From: Verrucomicrobia bacterium 12-59-8
GTDB lineage: Bacteria; Verrucomicrobiota; Verrucomicrobiae; Verrucomicrobiales; Verrucomicrobiaceae
Reading direction: 5' to 3'
Length of the DNA stretch: 55,732 bases
NCBI GenBank assembly: GCA_002279765.1
Contig: NCCR01000041.1
Location: 1 to 55,732 of the forward strand
Shown one piece after another: positions 33,760-45,600 of the stretch. The notes below the pieces were generated by a model, which saw nothing but the letters and a program-made list of their open reading frames with translations, did no database searches and was not told the DNA's origin. A program made the position numbers and the translations under genes. How positions within the stretch are numbered: position 1 is the first letter of the stretch; each line of letters opens with the position of its first letter.

Positions 33760-35781
33760 CTACCACCCGCTCTTCACATTCCACACCTCCACCAAGTCCT
33801 TCGGCAGGTCCGTAATGAAGCGTGAAGGGCGCATCATGATGTCGCCATCTCGGGCCTGGTGATTGATAACGGGATAAGTCAGATATAGCTCATCTTTGGC
33901 CCGGGTCACGGTGACATAGAAGAGACGGCGTTCTTCTTCGAGAGCGGCGTCTCCGCCTTCGTCGATGGCGCGCTTGTGGGGAAACATGCCGTCGGCAAGC
34001 CAGACGGCGAAGACGACGTTCCATTCCAGACCTTTGGCCTGATGGCCGGTGGTGAGGGTGACGGCATCGCGGTCCTGCTGCGACTGCTGGGCGGGTTTGT
34101 TGTCGGTATCGACGCCGCTGAGCAGGGAAAGCTGGCTCAGAAATTCAAGCGGGTCGGTAAAGCGGTCGCTGAAATTGCTGAGCTGTTCGAGGTCCTGCTG
34201 GCGCTGCTCGTAGTTTTTAAACTTGGCCTTCATGTAGTCCTCATACACGCCGTCGGTGATGCTGCGGATCATCTGCGCCGGAGCGGCGACCTTGCCTTCT
34301 TTGTCGATGAGCTCATCGAGGGTATAAGCAAACTGCTCCCAGGTGGTCTTCGCCTTCTTCGGCACCTTCAGCGGGAGGAGCACGGCGGAGAAACTGGACG
34401 GCAGCGTCTCGGCCTTCGCAGCGTCGGACTTGAGCCAGTCCTGCCAGAGCTTAGCAGCGCTGACATTACCGATGCCTTCGACAAGGCGGACCATGCGCAT
34501 GAAGCTGACCTCATCCTGGCGGTTGACGGCAAACTTCATGAACGCGGCCACATCTTTGACGTGCGCCTGCTCAAAGAAGCGCAGGCCGCTGGTGATCTGA
34601 AACGGGATGCCGCGCTGCGTGAGTTCCATCTGGATTTCCATGCTGTGGAAATGCGCGCGATAGAGGACGGCGATGTCGTTGAGGTTTGTGCCTTCGTCCT
34701 GCAGTTCTAGAATGCGCTGGGCCACGAAGGCCGCTTGCGCGGAAGAGCTATCGAGCGAGACGAGCGCGGGCAGCATGCCTTTCGATTCACGGGCGGGTAC
34801 GAGATTCTTGGGGATCTGCCCACGGTTCATGGCGATGGCGGCATTGGCGAGGTTCAGCACCTCGGGCACGCTGCGGTAGTTCACCTCGATCTTATGAACG
34901 CGTGCTCTGGGCCAATGCTGATCAAATTCAAGGATGTTGGAGACATCCGCTCCGCGCCAGGAGTAGATGGACTGCGCGTCATCTCCCACAACCATGAGAT
35001 TTCCCTGCGGTCCGGTGAGCAGTTCAACCATGCGGCACTGGAGACTGTTGGTGTCCTGATACTCATCGACGAGCACGAATTCAAACTGAGTGCGGTAGCG
35101 CTCCAGCAGGTCTTCATTTTCCTCCAGCAACTTCACGGTGAGCGCCAGCAGGTCATCGAAGTCCATGCAGTTGGTCTCGCGCTTCTTCTCCTGGTAGAGC
35201 GTGCGCATCTTGAGAATGCCCGAGGCGACTTCCTCAAAGTAGGGATAGCGCGTATGAAGGATTTCTTTCAGGCCGCAGAGCGTGTTGTCAGCCAGAGAAA
35301 AGATGTCTCCCAGAACTTCGGCCTTTGGAAAGCGGTAGGTGGTGGTGTCGATGCCGCTGCTGCCGAGCACGGTTTCCATGAGATCCTTCTGGTCCTCACG
35401 GTCCATGATGGAGAATCCTTTGCGGTAGCCGAGGCGTTCGGCGTTGTAGCGTAGCAGCCGGTTGCCGATGGAATGGAAGGTGCCGCCCCAAATGCGGGTG
35501 GCGTCATAAGTGACGAGCGCCTGCACCCGCTCCTGCATCTCACGTGCGGCCTTGTTTGTGAAGGTGAGCAACAGGATCGACTCCGGCTGGATGCCGTTGT
35601 CCAGCAGCCACGCGACTCGATACGTCAGAGTGCGTGTTTTGCCGCTGCCTGCTCCCGCAATAACTAGCGCTTGACCGGGAGGGCTCGTGACGGCTGCATG
35701 CTGTTGCTCGTTCAGCTCCGCCTTGTAGTCAATGCGGGTACTGGGTTCGTGCGTGCTGTGCAGCGTGTAGTTGCGGGCCAT
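33760..35781 (-). CDS. UvrD/PcrA/Rep-type ATP-dependent DNA helicase
   Basis: 673 residues. An SF1A 3'-5' helicase acting on DNA in repair, replication restart or recombination. The Q motif LNEQQHAAV comes first, then Walker A IAGAGSGKTRTL (about 42-52), LLTFTNKAAREMQERV (motif Ia), FVLVDEYQDTNSLQ (motif II), LMVVGDDAQSIYSWRGAD (motif III), VNYRSVP (motif IV), TTGHQAKGLEWNVVF (motif V) and EEERRLFYVTVTRAKDELYL (motif VI). It is shorter than PcrA/UvrD (about 720 residues) at the C-terminus and ends VEVWNVKSGW, without the long tail. No recB/recC-type partner lies nearby. The name pcrA or uvrD cannot be assigned for certain. Confidence 0.95.
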   Translation of the reverse strand: MARNYTLHSTHEPSTRIDYKAELNEQQHAAVTSPPGQALVIAGAGSGKTRTLTYRVAWLLDNGIQPESILLLTFTNKAAREMQERVQALVTYDATRIWGGTFHSIGNRLLRYNAERLGYRKGFSIMDREDQKDLMETVLGSSGIDTTTYRFPKAEVLGDIFSLADNTLCGLKEILHTRYPYFEEVASGILKMRTLYQEKKRETNCMDFDDLLALTVKLLEENEDLLERYRTQFEFVLVDEYQDTNSLQCRMVELLTGPQGNLMVVGDDAQSIYSWRGADVSNILEFDQHWPRARVHKIEVNYRSVPEVLNLANAAIAMNRGQIPKNLVPARESKGMLPALVSLDSSSAQAAFVAQRILELQDEGTNLNDIAVLYRAHFHSMEIQMELTQRGIPFQITSGLRFFEQAHVKDVAAFMKFAVNRQDEVSFMRMVRLVEGIGNVSAAKLWQDWLKSDAAKAETLPSSFSAVLLPLKVPKKAKTTWEQFAYTLDELIDKEGKVAAPAQMIRSITDGVYEDYMKAKFKNYEQRQQDLEQLSNFSDRFTDPLEFLSQLSLLSGVDTDNKPAQQSQQDRDAVTLTTGHQAKGLEWNVVFAVWLADGMFPHKRAIDEGGDAALEEERRLFYVTVTRAKDELYLTYPVINHQARDGDIMMRPSRFITDLPKDLVEVWNVKSGW

Positions 35782-35858
35782 CGTGGAAGTAGAGGGAGGA
35801 GGTCAAGGAGTCAAGAAGGTGCGTCTTGACTCCACGACAGCGCAGCCTAGAACGCTTC

Positions 35859-37166
35859 TCACTTTGGCACCTGTAGCAAACCCGCGCCGACAGCCGTGGC
35901 GGGTGCTTGCAGTGGTTCGGCGGTGCGGGTGAGCAACTGGGTAATGTTGGGCCCGTAGTAACCACGACTCAGGAGATAGGCGACGACGCCGCTGGTGATC
36001 GCGGTGGCCTGCGAGGTCCCACTGCCGATGACGAGTTTGCCGTCGGAATAAGCGGAAACGATGCCGACGCCAGGGGCGACGAGAGTGAGTCCCTCCCCGG
36101 AGTTTGAGAAATACGCCTGAGTGCCGTTGGCATCGACGGCGCCGACACTGATCACACCGGGGATGCCGGCAGGCATGGAAAGGGCGTTTAGTTGCTCGTT
36201 GCCGGCGGCGGCCACGACCACAACATTGTGGCTCTGTGCATAGCGCACGGCCTCGTCGAGGACGGGGGAGTCGCCGGTGGCACCAAGGCTGACATTGATG
36301 ACGCGGGCACCGAGATCAGTGGCCTGGATGATGGCGGAGGAAACTATGGCGGTGTTACTGCGGCCGTTCGTGTCCGCCACACGGATATCGAGCAGTTTTA
36401 CTGCCGGAGATACACCGCTGAGTTCCGGTTCGTTGCCCGCGATGAGAGATGCCATCGCGGTGCCGTGACCGTTGAAGGCGCTGCCATCCTTGACGAGGTC
36501 ATAATGGGTGATCTGTGTGTTCGCAAGTGAGGGATGACTGGTTATGCCGGTATCGACGACGGCTACGGTGATGCCCTTGCCCCAGCCCGAGTGATCGCCG
36601 CTCACACCAATCGCCTCCAACCCCTGGCTGCGAAAAGGGACACTCCCTCCTGCGTTGGCGGTGTCCGTTTCCGCAGGAGGTGTCGGCAGGACGGGTATGC
36701 GTGTGATGAGATTTGGCCCGATGTAGGCATATTCTGCGGCATGTGCATTCAGATCACTTTCGAGCCCTTTGGTGTCGCGAAAGCGCACGCGAGCAGTGCG
36801 GAGTTTGAGATCGTAACCGAGCACTTCGAGTCCGAGTGCAGCGGCACGATCCCGAAATGCGGCCAGCGCCTCCGCAGTGCGGAAGGTGAGCAGCGCCTCG
36901 TTGGGCATGGAACCAGGCACATTGAGCATGGCAATGGTGGGAGCTGCCACCGGATCTGTCGGCTCGGCGGTGGTGGCCAAGGAGGCTTTTTGCGGCATCG
37001 CCGTGGGCACCGTCGGTTTGCCGGACTTCAGAGTGTGTTTTGCCTGCGTCACGTCCGCTTTGAAAACTGATGCTGCGTGTGATTCCCACAGGAGCCACAG
37101 CACTGAACCCGCCATGAGCAGCACAGCGGCGGTGAAAAGGATGGCAGGCAGACGGTTGGGACGCAT
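35859..37166 (-). CDS. Subtilisin-like (S8) serine peptidase, membrane-anchored or exported
   Basis: 435 residues from the ATG at 37166, chosen because it opens a basic-plus-hydrophobic N-terminus (RPNRLPAILFTAAVLLMAGSVLWLLW) that could be a signal or membrane anchor. Residues about 80-160 resemble a propeptide (I9-like, ALLTFRTAEALAAFRDRAAAL). The catalytic domain holds the triad Asp205 (VAVVDTGI), His234 (NGHGTAMAS) and Ser385 (GSGTSQATA), with oxyanion Asn323 (AAAGNE). All residues are intact, so it should be active outside the cytoplasm after propeptide removal. It ends with a short LLTRTAEPL helix. It is divergent from the NSS transporter (124 bases), with the helicase 77 bases downstream. 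Confidence 0.94.
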   Translation of the reverse strand: MRPNRLPAILFTAAVLLMAGSVLWLLWESHAASVFKADVTQAKHTLKSGKPTVPTAMPQKASLATTAEPTDPVAAPTIAMLNVPGSMPNEALLTFRTAEALAAFRDRAAALGLEVLGYDLKLRTARVRFRDTKGLESDLNAHAAEYAYIGPNLITRIPVLPTPPAETDTANAGGSVPFRSQGLEAIGVSGDHSGWGKGITVAVVDTGITSHPSLANTQITHYDLVKDGSAFNGHGTAMASLIAGNEPELSGVSPAVKLLDIRVADTNGRSNTAIVSSAIIQATDLGARVINVSLGATGDSPVLDEAVRYAQSHNVVVVAAAGNEQLNALSMPAGIPGVISVGAVDANGTQAYFSNSGEGLTLVAPGVGIVSAYSDGKLVIGSGTSQATAITSGVVAYLLSRGYYGPNITQLLTRTAEPLQAPATAVGAGLLQVPK

Positions 37167-37290
37167 GGCGTGGTGAAAAGCTCGCACATTGTCGCGCTGG
37201 CGCGAGTTCTGCTTTTAAATAAAGACCTCTGTAGCACATTCTTATACAACAACCTTGTCGCAATGCAACGCGCTGCCTAACTTCACCACC

Positions 37291-39051
37291 ATGTCGAAAA
37301 AGAAAGAAGCCTGGGGATCACGTCTTGGAGTCATCATGGCCGTCGCGGGCAGCGCGGTAGGTTTGGGCAACTTCCTCCGTTTCCCCGGACTCGCGGCGCA
37401 GTACGGCGGCGGCGCCTTCATGATTGCTTATGCGATTTCGTTTTTGATCATCGGCCTGCCCATCGGCTGGGCGGAATGGGCGATGGGGCGCTATGCGGGC
37501 GGCAAGGGCTACAACTCAGCTCCTGGAGCATTCGCGGTGATCTTGAACAAGCGCTGGGCCAAATACATCGGCATCATCGGTGTGATCGTGCCGGTGATGA
37601 TCTACATGTACTACGTGTTTATCGAATCCTGGTGCCTGGGCTATGCGGTGAAGTTCTGGACCGGCAGCGTTGATTTGAAGACAACCGAGCAGGCGGTGGT
37701 GATGTTTAAAAACATGAGCGGTCAGCTTGCCGATGGTTCCGCATTGGCGTTCTCATGGAATGCGGCGCTGCCATGGCTGCTGGTCGTTTTTGTGTTTAAC
37801 TTCTGGCTCATCTATCGCGGGATATCCGGGGGCATCGAGAAAATGTGCAACTTCGGCATGCCCATGCTGATCGTGCTGGCGCTGCTGGTGCTGGCGCGTG
37901 TCATGACCCTGGGCGCGCCTGATCCTGCTAGGCCGCATGACAATGTGGTCAACGGCCTGGGCTACATGTGGAATCCCAGCAAAGTGCAGATCGAACGAAC
38001 CCAGCCTGCGCCAGGTGAGGCCAAGGTGGTGGAGGAACTGGTGGGTGCGGCGGCCATCAAAGCAGCAGAGCAGAACGTGGCGGCGAGCGGCGGCGCGTTG
38101 CGGTTGGTCACCATTACCCCATGGCAGCAGCTCAAAAACCCGCTGCTGTGGATGGCGGCGGCGGCACAGATTTTCTTCAGCCTCTCCGTGGGCTTTGGCG
38201 TGATCATCGTTTATGCGAGCTATCTGAGAAAGACGGATGACGTAGTGCTCAGTGGCCTGACCGCGAGCAGTGCGAACGAGTTCTGTGAAGTGGCGCTGGG
38301 CGGGCTCATCACCGTACCGGCGGCGGTGGCGTTTCTGGGCCTCGCTTCCGTGGCAGGGCAGGGCACCTTCGGCCTCGGCTTCACAGTGCTGCCGCTGGTA
38401 TTTTCCAAGATGCCGCTGGGCACGTTCTTCGGCGGTGCGTTCTTTTTCATGCTCTTCCTCGCTGCTGTCACGAGCTCGATTTCCATGCTCCAGCCGGGGA
38501 TCGCATTCCTTGAAGAGGCGATGAACGTAGGGCGCAAGGTCAGTGTGACGATCCTTGGGCTGCTGACCACGCTGGGCACTGGTTTTGTGGTCTTTTTCAC
38601 CAAGGAGTTGAAGGCACTCGACACGCTGGATTTCTGGGTGGGAACGTTTCTCATCTTTATTCTCGCCACGATCCAGATCATCATCTTTGGCTGGCATTGG
38701 GGCATTGAGCGCGGCCTGCGGGAGGCGCATCAAGGCGCGTCCATTTGCATTCCGCGTTTCTTCGGCTGCATCATGAAATGGGTCTGCCCGGTGTTTCTCT
38801 TGGCGATTTTTGCGATGACCGTGCTGACCAGCGTGTTCGGCTTTGATCTTAGCACCCGGACCTTCGGCAGCGCCTCATCCTACGTGGTTGATCTCATCGG
38901 TGGTGTGAAGGAAGGCAATGCAGTGGCAACGAACCTGGCTGCACAGCTTAGCGTGGCCTTGGTGATCATCGTCGCCGGCTTCTTCGGGCTGCTTTCTTCG
39001 CGCTCCAAGGCCTACCAGCGCGCCGAGCAGGGCCTGAACAAGCACGATTAA
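37291..39051 (+). CDS. Neurotransmitter:sodium symporter (NSS/SNF) family transporter
   Basis: 586 residues from the ATG at 37291. It imports an amino acid or related amine using the sodium gradient. TM1 has the family signature GVIMAVAGSAVGLGNFLRFPGLAAQYGGGAF, with the unwound GxGNFxRFP segment that binds Na+ and substrate. About 11-12 hydrophobic helices follow, including FSLSVGFGVIIVYASYL for TM6. A loop of about 80 residues between TM5 and TM6 (about 215-300) is longer than in LeuT. A 51-residue single-span gene lies 33 bases downstream, as in MetPS-type systems. Substrate not decided by sequence. Confidence 0.94.
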   Translation: MSKKKEAWGSRLGVIMAVAGSAVGLGNFLRFPGLAAQYGGGAFMIAYAISFLIIGLPIGWAEWAMGRYAGGKGYNSAPGAFAVILNKRWAKYIGIIGVIVPVMIYMYYVFIESWCLGYAVKFWTGSVDLKTTEQAVVMFKNMSGQLADGSALAFSWNAALPWLLVVFVFNFWLIYRGISGGIEKMCNFGMPMLIVLALLVLARVMTLGAPDPARPHDNVVNGLGYMWNPSKVQIERTQPAPGEAKVVEELVGAAAIKAAEQNVAASGGALRLVTITPWQQLKNPLLWMAAAAQIFFSLSVGFGVIIVYASYLRKTDDVVLSGLTASSANEFCEVALGGLITVPAAVAFLGLASVAGQGTFGLGFTVLPLVFSKMPLGTFFGGAFFFMLFLAAVTSSISMLQPGIAFLEEAMNVGRKVSVTILGLLTTLGTGFVVFFTKELKALDTLDFWVGTFLIFILATIQIIIFGWHWGIERGLREAHQGASICIPRFFGCIMKWVCPVFLLAIFAMTVLTSVFGFDLSTRTFGSASSYVVDLIGGVKEGNAVATNLAAQLSVALVIIVAGFFGLLSSRSKAYQRAEQGLNKHD

Positions 39052-39084
39052 CGGCGAACCTAGACCCCTGAACTTCTCCCCATC

Positions 39085-39240
39085 ATGACCACCCCCGGCC
39101 TCATCGTCATGCTGCTCTCTGTGGGCACAGTCACCACCTTGTTTGGCTGGTGCATCTTTCAAGTGCTCACCACCCCGAATGAAACAGAAAAAGTCCACGG
39201 CGTGGAATTCCACACTCCGGACATCGACGCGGACAGCTAA
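39085..39240 (+). CDS. MetS-type small subunit of the NSS transporter
   Basis: 51 residues. The ATG at 39085 follows the transporter stop by 33 bases. The protein is one hydrophobic helix (LIVMLLSVGTVTTLFGWCIF) followed by a charged tail with NETEKVHGVEFHTPDID. Small one-helix partners encoded just after NSS-family transporters are known (MetS of the MetPS system). Size, topology and position all fit that role, although the sequence is too short for firm assignment. Length below 60 residues makes it easy to miss. Confidence 0.7.
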   Translation: MTTPGLIVMLLSVGTVTTLFGWCIFQVLTTPNETEKVHGVEFHTPDIDADS

Positions 39241-39615
39241 GATTGCTCCTTTCTGATTACTGCTGGACCCGCAAATGCAGATTCATCGTCTGAAGATGCG
39301 GAAGGGTAGAGCCTTGGATGCGGGGACTGCTTGTGGCAATGCCTCATAATCAACCCATCACGCCACAGCTTAAGGTCATGAGCATCACCGCAGAATGCGC
39401 AGTGATCCACAAGGAGTACCACAATTTTGTTGGTCTGCCATAGGCGCAGGCCTCAAGTCACCTTATAGGCACCCAGGAGATGCGGGATCATGAGGCTGAA
39501 ATTCAGCGAAAACGCATGATGGGTGTCTGGGCGGGTGGGGAAAATACTTGTTACTAATTGAAAATAATCTTGTCATGCTGCGCGCCACATTGGTATCACG
39601 TTAGCAGCCTAAATT
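39241..39615. other. Intergenic region upstream of the giant gene
   Basis: 375 bases without a gene I can support. A 61-codon minus-strand reading frame (39237-39422) lacks any family signal and overlaps the small transporter subunit's stop. The last 70 bases are AT-rich (TTGTTAC, then TTGAAAATAATC at about 39558) and could hold the promoter of the giant gene, e.g. TTGTTA and TGTCAT 17 bases apart, both only partly consensus. No Shine-Dalgarno is seen before the ATG at 39616. Confidence 0.35.
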
Positions 39616-42600
39616 ATGAATGCCATCCGCGCACATTCTAGCATGCATGCTCCAATCACCGTTCCCCAGATGTTTCGTCGTGCAAAGCAGATGTCATTCA
39701 AGATGGCCATGGTCTTACCGATGTTCGTAATTCTCGTCTCGGTTTTCATCCTGCCAGCTCAGGTTCTGGCAGGGACCTGGACCCCGTTAAACAGTCTGGC
39801 ACCAGGTGTAGTCGGGCACATGCACCTGCTTTCAAATGGCACGGTGATGGTGCAGAATGACAATGACGGCGGCACTTACGGGCCGACTTGGTATTTGCTG
39901 ACACCGGACAGCACGGGTCGATACATCAATGGCACTTGGACCACGCTGGGCAATGCAACGGATACCCGGCTGTTTTTTGCGAGCCAGTTGCTGAAGGATG
40001 GTCGGCTGTTTGTTGCTGGCGGAGAGTATGGCACGGGAAAATCCACCGCCGAGGTTTATGACCCCGTGGCAAACACCTGGACCCCGCTGCCCACTCCCGG
40101 CCATGCTTTCAGTGATGCAAACTCAGAGATGCTGCCTGATGGGCGCGTGCTCGTAGCGCTGGTCGAGGGAGCATTAAAAAGCACGCTGATCTACAATCCG
40201 GTGACAAATGCTTGGATCAACGGGCCCAGCTGCAATGGCATCCACAATGAATCCGTGTGGGTGAAACTGCCGGACGATAGCATTCTGATGGTGGACCGCC
40301 TCTCGACAAATGCTGAGCGCTATATTCCCGCCTCCAACACTTGGATCAACGATTCGACGGTGCCGGTTTCACTTTACGATCCCTATGGCGATGAGACAGG
40401 TCCCGGTTTTTTATTACCCAATGGCAAAGTGATTTTATTCGGTGCGACGGGACATACGGCGATCTACACGCCGTCTGGGACCACCGCTTCAGGCTCATGG
40501 GTCGCGGGGCCGGAGATGCCAAACGGTCAGGGTTGCCCAGACGCTGCGGGAGCGATGATGCCTAACGGCAAAATCTTGCTGGCAACTGCGCCAGCTCCGA
40601 TTTCCGGCAGCGTCTTTCAGTCGCCGACCAGCTTTTACGAATACGATTATACGACCAACTCATTTACCCAGATGAACGCGCCGGCAGGTGGCACCACGGA
40701 AAGTGGGAGTTCCTTCCAGCGCAACATGCTGATGCTCCCAGATGGAACGGTGCTTTCCTCGCGGTTCAAAACTCAGCTTTATGTTTATACACCAGACGGC
40801 ACGCCTCTCGCGGCGGCAAAACCCGCAGTGACGAGTGTCAGCCCCAACGGGGATGGTACTTTTCACCTCACTGGCACCCAGCTTAACGGCATCGGGGAAG
40901 GGGCCTGCTATGGGGATGACGACCAGAATTTTACGAACTATCCCATAGTGCGATTGACCGCAGGCAGCAGCGTCTATTATGCACGCACTTACAATTGGAA
41001 CAAAACCAGCGTAGCCACAGGCTCCGCACTGGTAACCACTGAATTCAGTCTTCCCGCAGGCCTGCCGCAGGTCCCGTATTCACTGGTGGTCATTGCCAAT
41101 GGCGTGGCCTCGGACCCAGTTGCTTTCAATCCGTTTGTAAATCTGACTGTGACCCTGCCCGCGAGCGCCACGGAGGGAGATGCTTCGGTGACTGCCACGG
41201 TTACAGCATCGCCGGCACCAGTCTCGGACCTTGTGGTTTCGCTGGCCTCCAATGACACCACAGAGGCCACAGTCCAGGCAACCGTGACCATTTTGGCAGG
41301 TCAGACATCTGCCACCTTTCCTTTGACGATCGTTGATGATGCCTTGCTTGACGGGACACAGAACGTTTCCATCACTGCTTCTGCCTCAGGTTATTACGCA
41401 GGCTCAGGAGTGATTGCGATCTATGACAATGAAACCGCGACACTCACGCTTTCGGTCCCGGCGTCCACCCTTGAAGGGGCAGGTACAGTGCAGGGTACTG
41501 TGACCATGAGCTCTCCTGCAGTTGCCCCGATCTCTGTGACGTTAACCTCTAGTGACCTGACTGCGGTTACGGTGCCCGCGATGGTGACGATTCCCAGTGG
41601 GCAATCGTCAGCTGCATTTACGATCACGGTCATCGACGATAATAAGATCGATGGCAGCCAAAATGCCAACATCACGGCTCACGTCGCCAATTGGACCGAT
41701 GGCACCGCCGCCATCACGGCACTCGACAACGAGACCACGAATCTTACTGTGACACTGCCTTCGACTATCATTGAAGGCGCGTCCGGAACCGGCACGGTTG
41801 CAATGTCCGGCACGCTGACAACGGCACTTACTGTGGCACTTGCTTCAAACACCACGTCACGACTCACTGTTCCGGCAGCCGTCACCATTCCAGCAGGCAG
41901 CGTTTCCACCACATTCACTCTGACCGCGCCGAACAATGCTCTGACCGATGGCAACGCAGTTGTCACCATCACGGCCACTGCCTCAGGCTTTACGGGAGGC
42001 AGCCAGACGACTACGGTCGTGGACGATGATCTGCATCATTTTGCTTTCACCACTCTAGCGTCGCCGCAGACGCGTGGAGCGGCGTTCACCGTGACCATCA
42101 CCGGGCAAAACCTGAGCAATCAGACAGCGACAAGTTTCAACGGCACGGTCACACTTACGGCGGCTGGCACCGGCGGCGCGAACACCATCACGCCCACAGT
42201 TACTACGGCGTTTACATCCGGTGTTTGGACTGGAAGCGTGACTCTTGGCAACTACGGCACAAACGTAGTCTTGACTGCGAGCGACGGCGCAGGGCACAGC
42301 GGCAGCAGCAATGCAATCACTGTTGGGAGCGGAGCCCTGCACCATTTTGCCTGGAGTACGCAGCCTGCAACGCGCACGGTGAACGCCGCATTGTCCACCA
42401 CAATCACTGCGCAGGACAGTGGCAACAACACTGTCACCTCCTTCACAGCGGGGGCCAATCTGAGTGGCGTTGTACCCAATTCTGCGGGATCAACAATTGT
42501 TATTTCGGAGGTCAATCCAAATACTCCAGACGACATTGAATTTACCAATGTCGGGATCTCGCCAGTGAACATTGGCGGCTGGACCATCTATTTTTGGGAC

Positions 42601-45600
42601 AACGACAATGGTGCCACGACGCCAAAGTCCATCACTATTCCGAGCGGGACAGTTTGCGCAGCGGGTCAGGTTTTTCGGCTGCAGGAATATGGAGCCTCGC
42701 CGGGCGCTTTCCCGCTCTTTTACTATGGGGGCAACATCAACTGGACCTCTGGCACCACAGACTTTGTCGGTGTGCTGCTACGTGACGCAGCGGGCAATAA
42801 CGTGGACTTCGTCTGTGCAGCAGGACTCTCGGCGGCCAGCATCTCCAATCCCTCTACTATCCCGACGAACATGTGGAGCGGCGCACAAGTGCCCCCGCCA
42901 ACCAACTCCGCCTATGATTATCTGCGTGCCGGCAACAGCGATACCAATGTTGCCTCTAACTGGACATCGGGAGTCACCAGTTCTGGCACGCTCAATACCG
43001 GTCTGATCATTCCCTTTGCAGGCACCTCTCTTTCCGTGTCCATTTCACCAAAGGTGTCGAGTGGCTTTGTCGGCGGGATGTGGACGGGGACCATTTCAGT
43101 GCTACAACCGGCCAGTCAGATGCTGTTGCGTGTGGACGACGGGGCATCACACCTGGGTGATAGCAACGCCTTTGACGTGTCTGGAACGCTGTCGATCGCC
43201 GTGCCTAGCAGTGCTTCAGAAGGGGCAGCACCGGTCACAGGCACGATCTCGGTATCTTCGGCACCTGCAGGCAATCTCACCATCTCCTTGACCAGCAGCG
43301 ATGTGACGGCGGCGACCGTGCCAGCCACAGTGACGATCCTTTCAGGGCAAACGAGCGCGACATTTCCCATCACTATTATTGATGATACGCTCATCGACGG
43401 CACCCAGGTGGCAGCGATCACCGCCCATCTGGCCAACTGGCCAGATGCCTCGGCAAACATCAGTGTTCTGGACAATGAAACGCTTTCGCTTGCATTGTTT
43501 GTTCCCGGCACCGTAACAGAGGGCACGGTGGCTACTGGCACCGTGTCCGCATCGGGTTCGGTGGCGAACGCATTGACGGTGAATCTCTCATCCAACAATA
43601 CCTCGCGACTGACGGTTCCTGCCACCGTAACGATTGAGGCGGGTTCTGCCTCCGCCACGTTTCCTGTGACAGCGGTGGACAATGCGCTCACTGACGGCAG
43701 CGCCACCGTAACGGTGGCCGCGACGGCTGCAAGTTACACGGGTGCCAGCAGCACAACCATCGTGTTGGATAATGACGTACACCACTTCACCTGGTTGAGC
43801 ATCACCTCCCCACAGACCAAAGGGGTGGCGTTCCCTGTCAGCATCACCGCGCAGGATGTCAGCGGCAACACGCTGACTAGTTACGCCGGGACGCCCTTTC
43901 TGTCTGCGAGTGGTGCGGGTGGTGGAGTTGCAATATCGCCACTCAATGCGAGCGGATTCAGCAATGGGGTCTGGACTGGCCAGATTACCTCATTCTCGTC
44001 AGACACCAATATCAGTGTCAACGTGAGCGATGGATCGGGCCACCTCGGCGTCAGTAATGCGTTTGACGTGATCAATCCCACCAGTGTGCTCACGGTGGTG
44101 GAACCGTTGTCGCCGCTGAATTTGCAGGTCGGTCAAAATCCGCGGGCGCAATTGGTGGTGGGTCCGGATGGCAGCTTCTACGGCACCACCGTTTCGGGTG
44201 GCAGCAGCAATCAGGGATCGGTTTTCAAAATCACTTCTGGTGGTGTCCTCACCACACTGGCCAACTTTTATGGAGCGAACGGCATGGCCCCCTATGCAGG
44301 ACTGGTCCTGGCGAGCGATGGCAACTTCTATGGCACCACCAGCGCAGGAGGTGCCGGCAATCTAGGCACCATTTTCAAGATCACCCCGGCTGGTGTGCTC
44401 ACCACTCTGGTGCATCTGACCAGTGCCACGGGGAATGTTCCAAAAGCGCCACTGTTGCAGCACTCGGATGGCAATTTTTATGGCACGACGTCCTCAGGTG
44501 GCGGCGGTAGTTCCGGCACGGTCTTCAAGATGACAAGTTCAGGTGTGGTGACTGTGTTGCTGAATTTCAGCGGCACGGGTAGCACGGCCTATGGTTCAAG
44601 TTGTCAAGCAGGCCTGATTCAGGCGAGCGATGGTAATCTGTATGGTGTCACCTCCACCGGTGGGAGTGGCGGCGGCTTTGGCACGATCTTCAAAATCACA
44701 ACAGGTGGCACTTTCACCAGTCTTGCGAGCTTTACGGGCACGACGGGCGCGACACTCGGCTCCGCGCCTCTCGCGGCCCTAGTTCAGGCCAGTGATGGAA
44801 ATCTCTACGGCACCACGAGTGTGGGTGGCACCGGCGGATTTGGCACGGTGTTCAAGGTGACAACAGCAGGAGTGTTCACCAATTTGCTGAGCTTCACCAA
44901 CAATTCAGGTTCATTCCTGGGCAACAGCCCGCAAAGCGCACTCGTGCAATGGACAGACGGAAACCTTTACGGCATGACGAACTCGGGCGGCAGCAATAGT
45001 TCAGGAACCATATTTAAGGTGACCACCGCAGGTGTGCTGACCACATTGCGCAGTTTCACCAGTTCTTCCGACGGCATCAATCCATTCGGCGCACTGGTGC
45101 TTGGCAGTGATAACAACTTCTACGGCACTGCGAATGCAGGCAGCACGCAGTCGCGCGGTACGGTGTTCAACATCTCGCCTTCGACGAACTCCTTCACACG
45201 CATCTACAGTTTTGTGGTCAGCCCGCAGTATTTCAAGAACATGATTCAGGCTGGCGATGGCAGCTTCTACGGCGGTTCGGCCAACGGCAATGCTGGCAAT
45301 GGCAGTGTTTTCAAGCAGATTCCTGGCGGTGCGTTCAGCACTCTGGCGTTGTTTACAAGCAATAACTTTGCCGCGCCCTACCTGCTGCAAGGCAGCGATG
45401 GCAACCTGTACGGCAGCGACCCCACTGAAAGCACCTATGGCCAGATCTTCAAACTGACGACTGCCGGCACCAAGACCACACTCGCCACGGTCACCGGAAC
45501 TACAGGTGCCGCGCTGGGAAACACGGTGATCGCAGGGATGATTCAGGCGAGCGATGGTAATCTATACGGTGTCACCTCGAGCGGTGGTTCGGGGGGCGGC

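Noticed and set aside
39237..39422. 61-codon minus-strand frame as a gene or transposase remnant
   Set aside because: No family resemblance, no start signal, and it overlaps the transporter small subunit's end.
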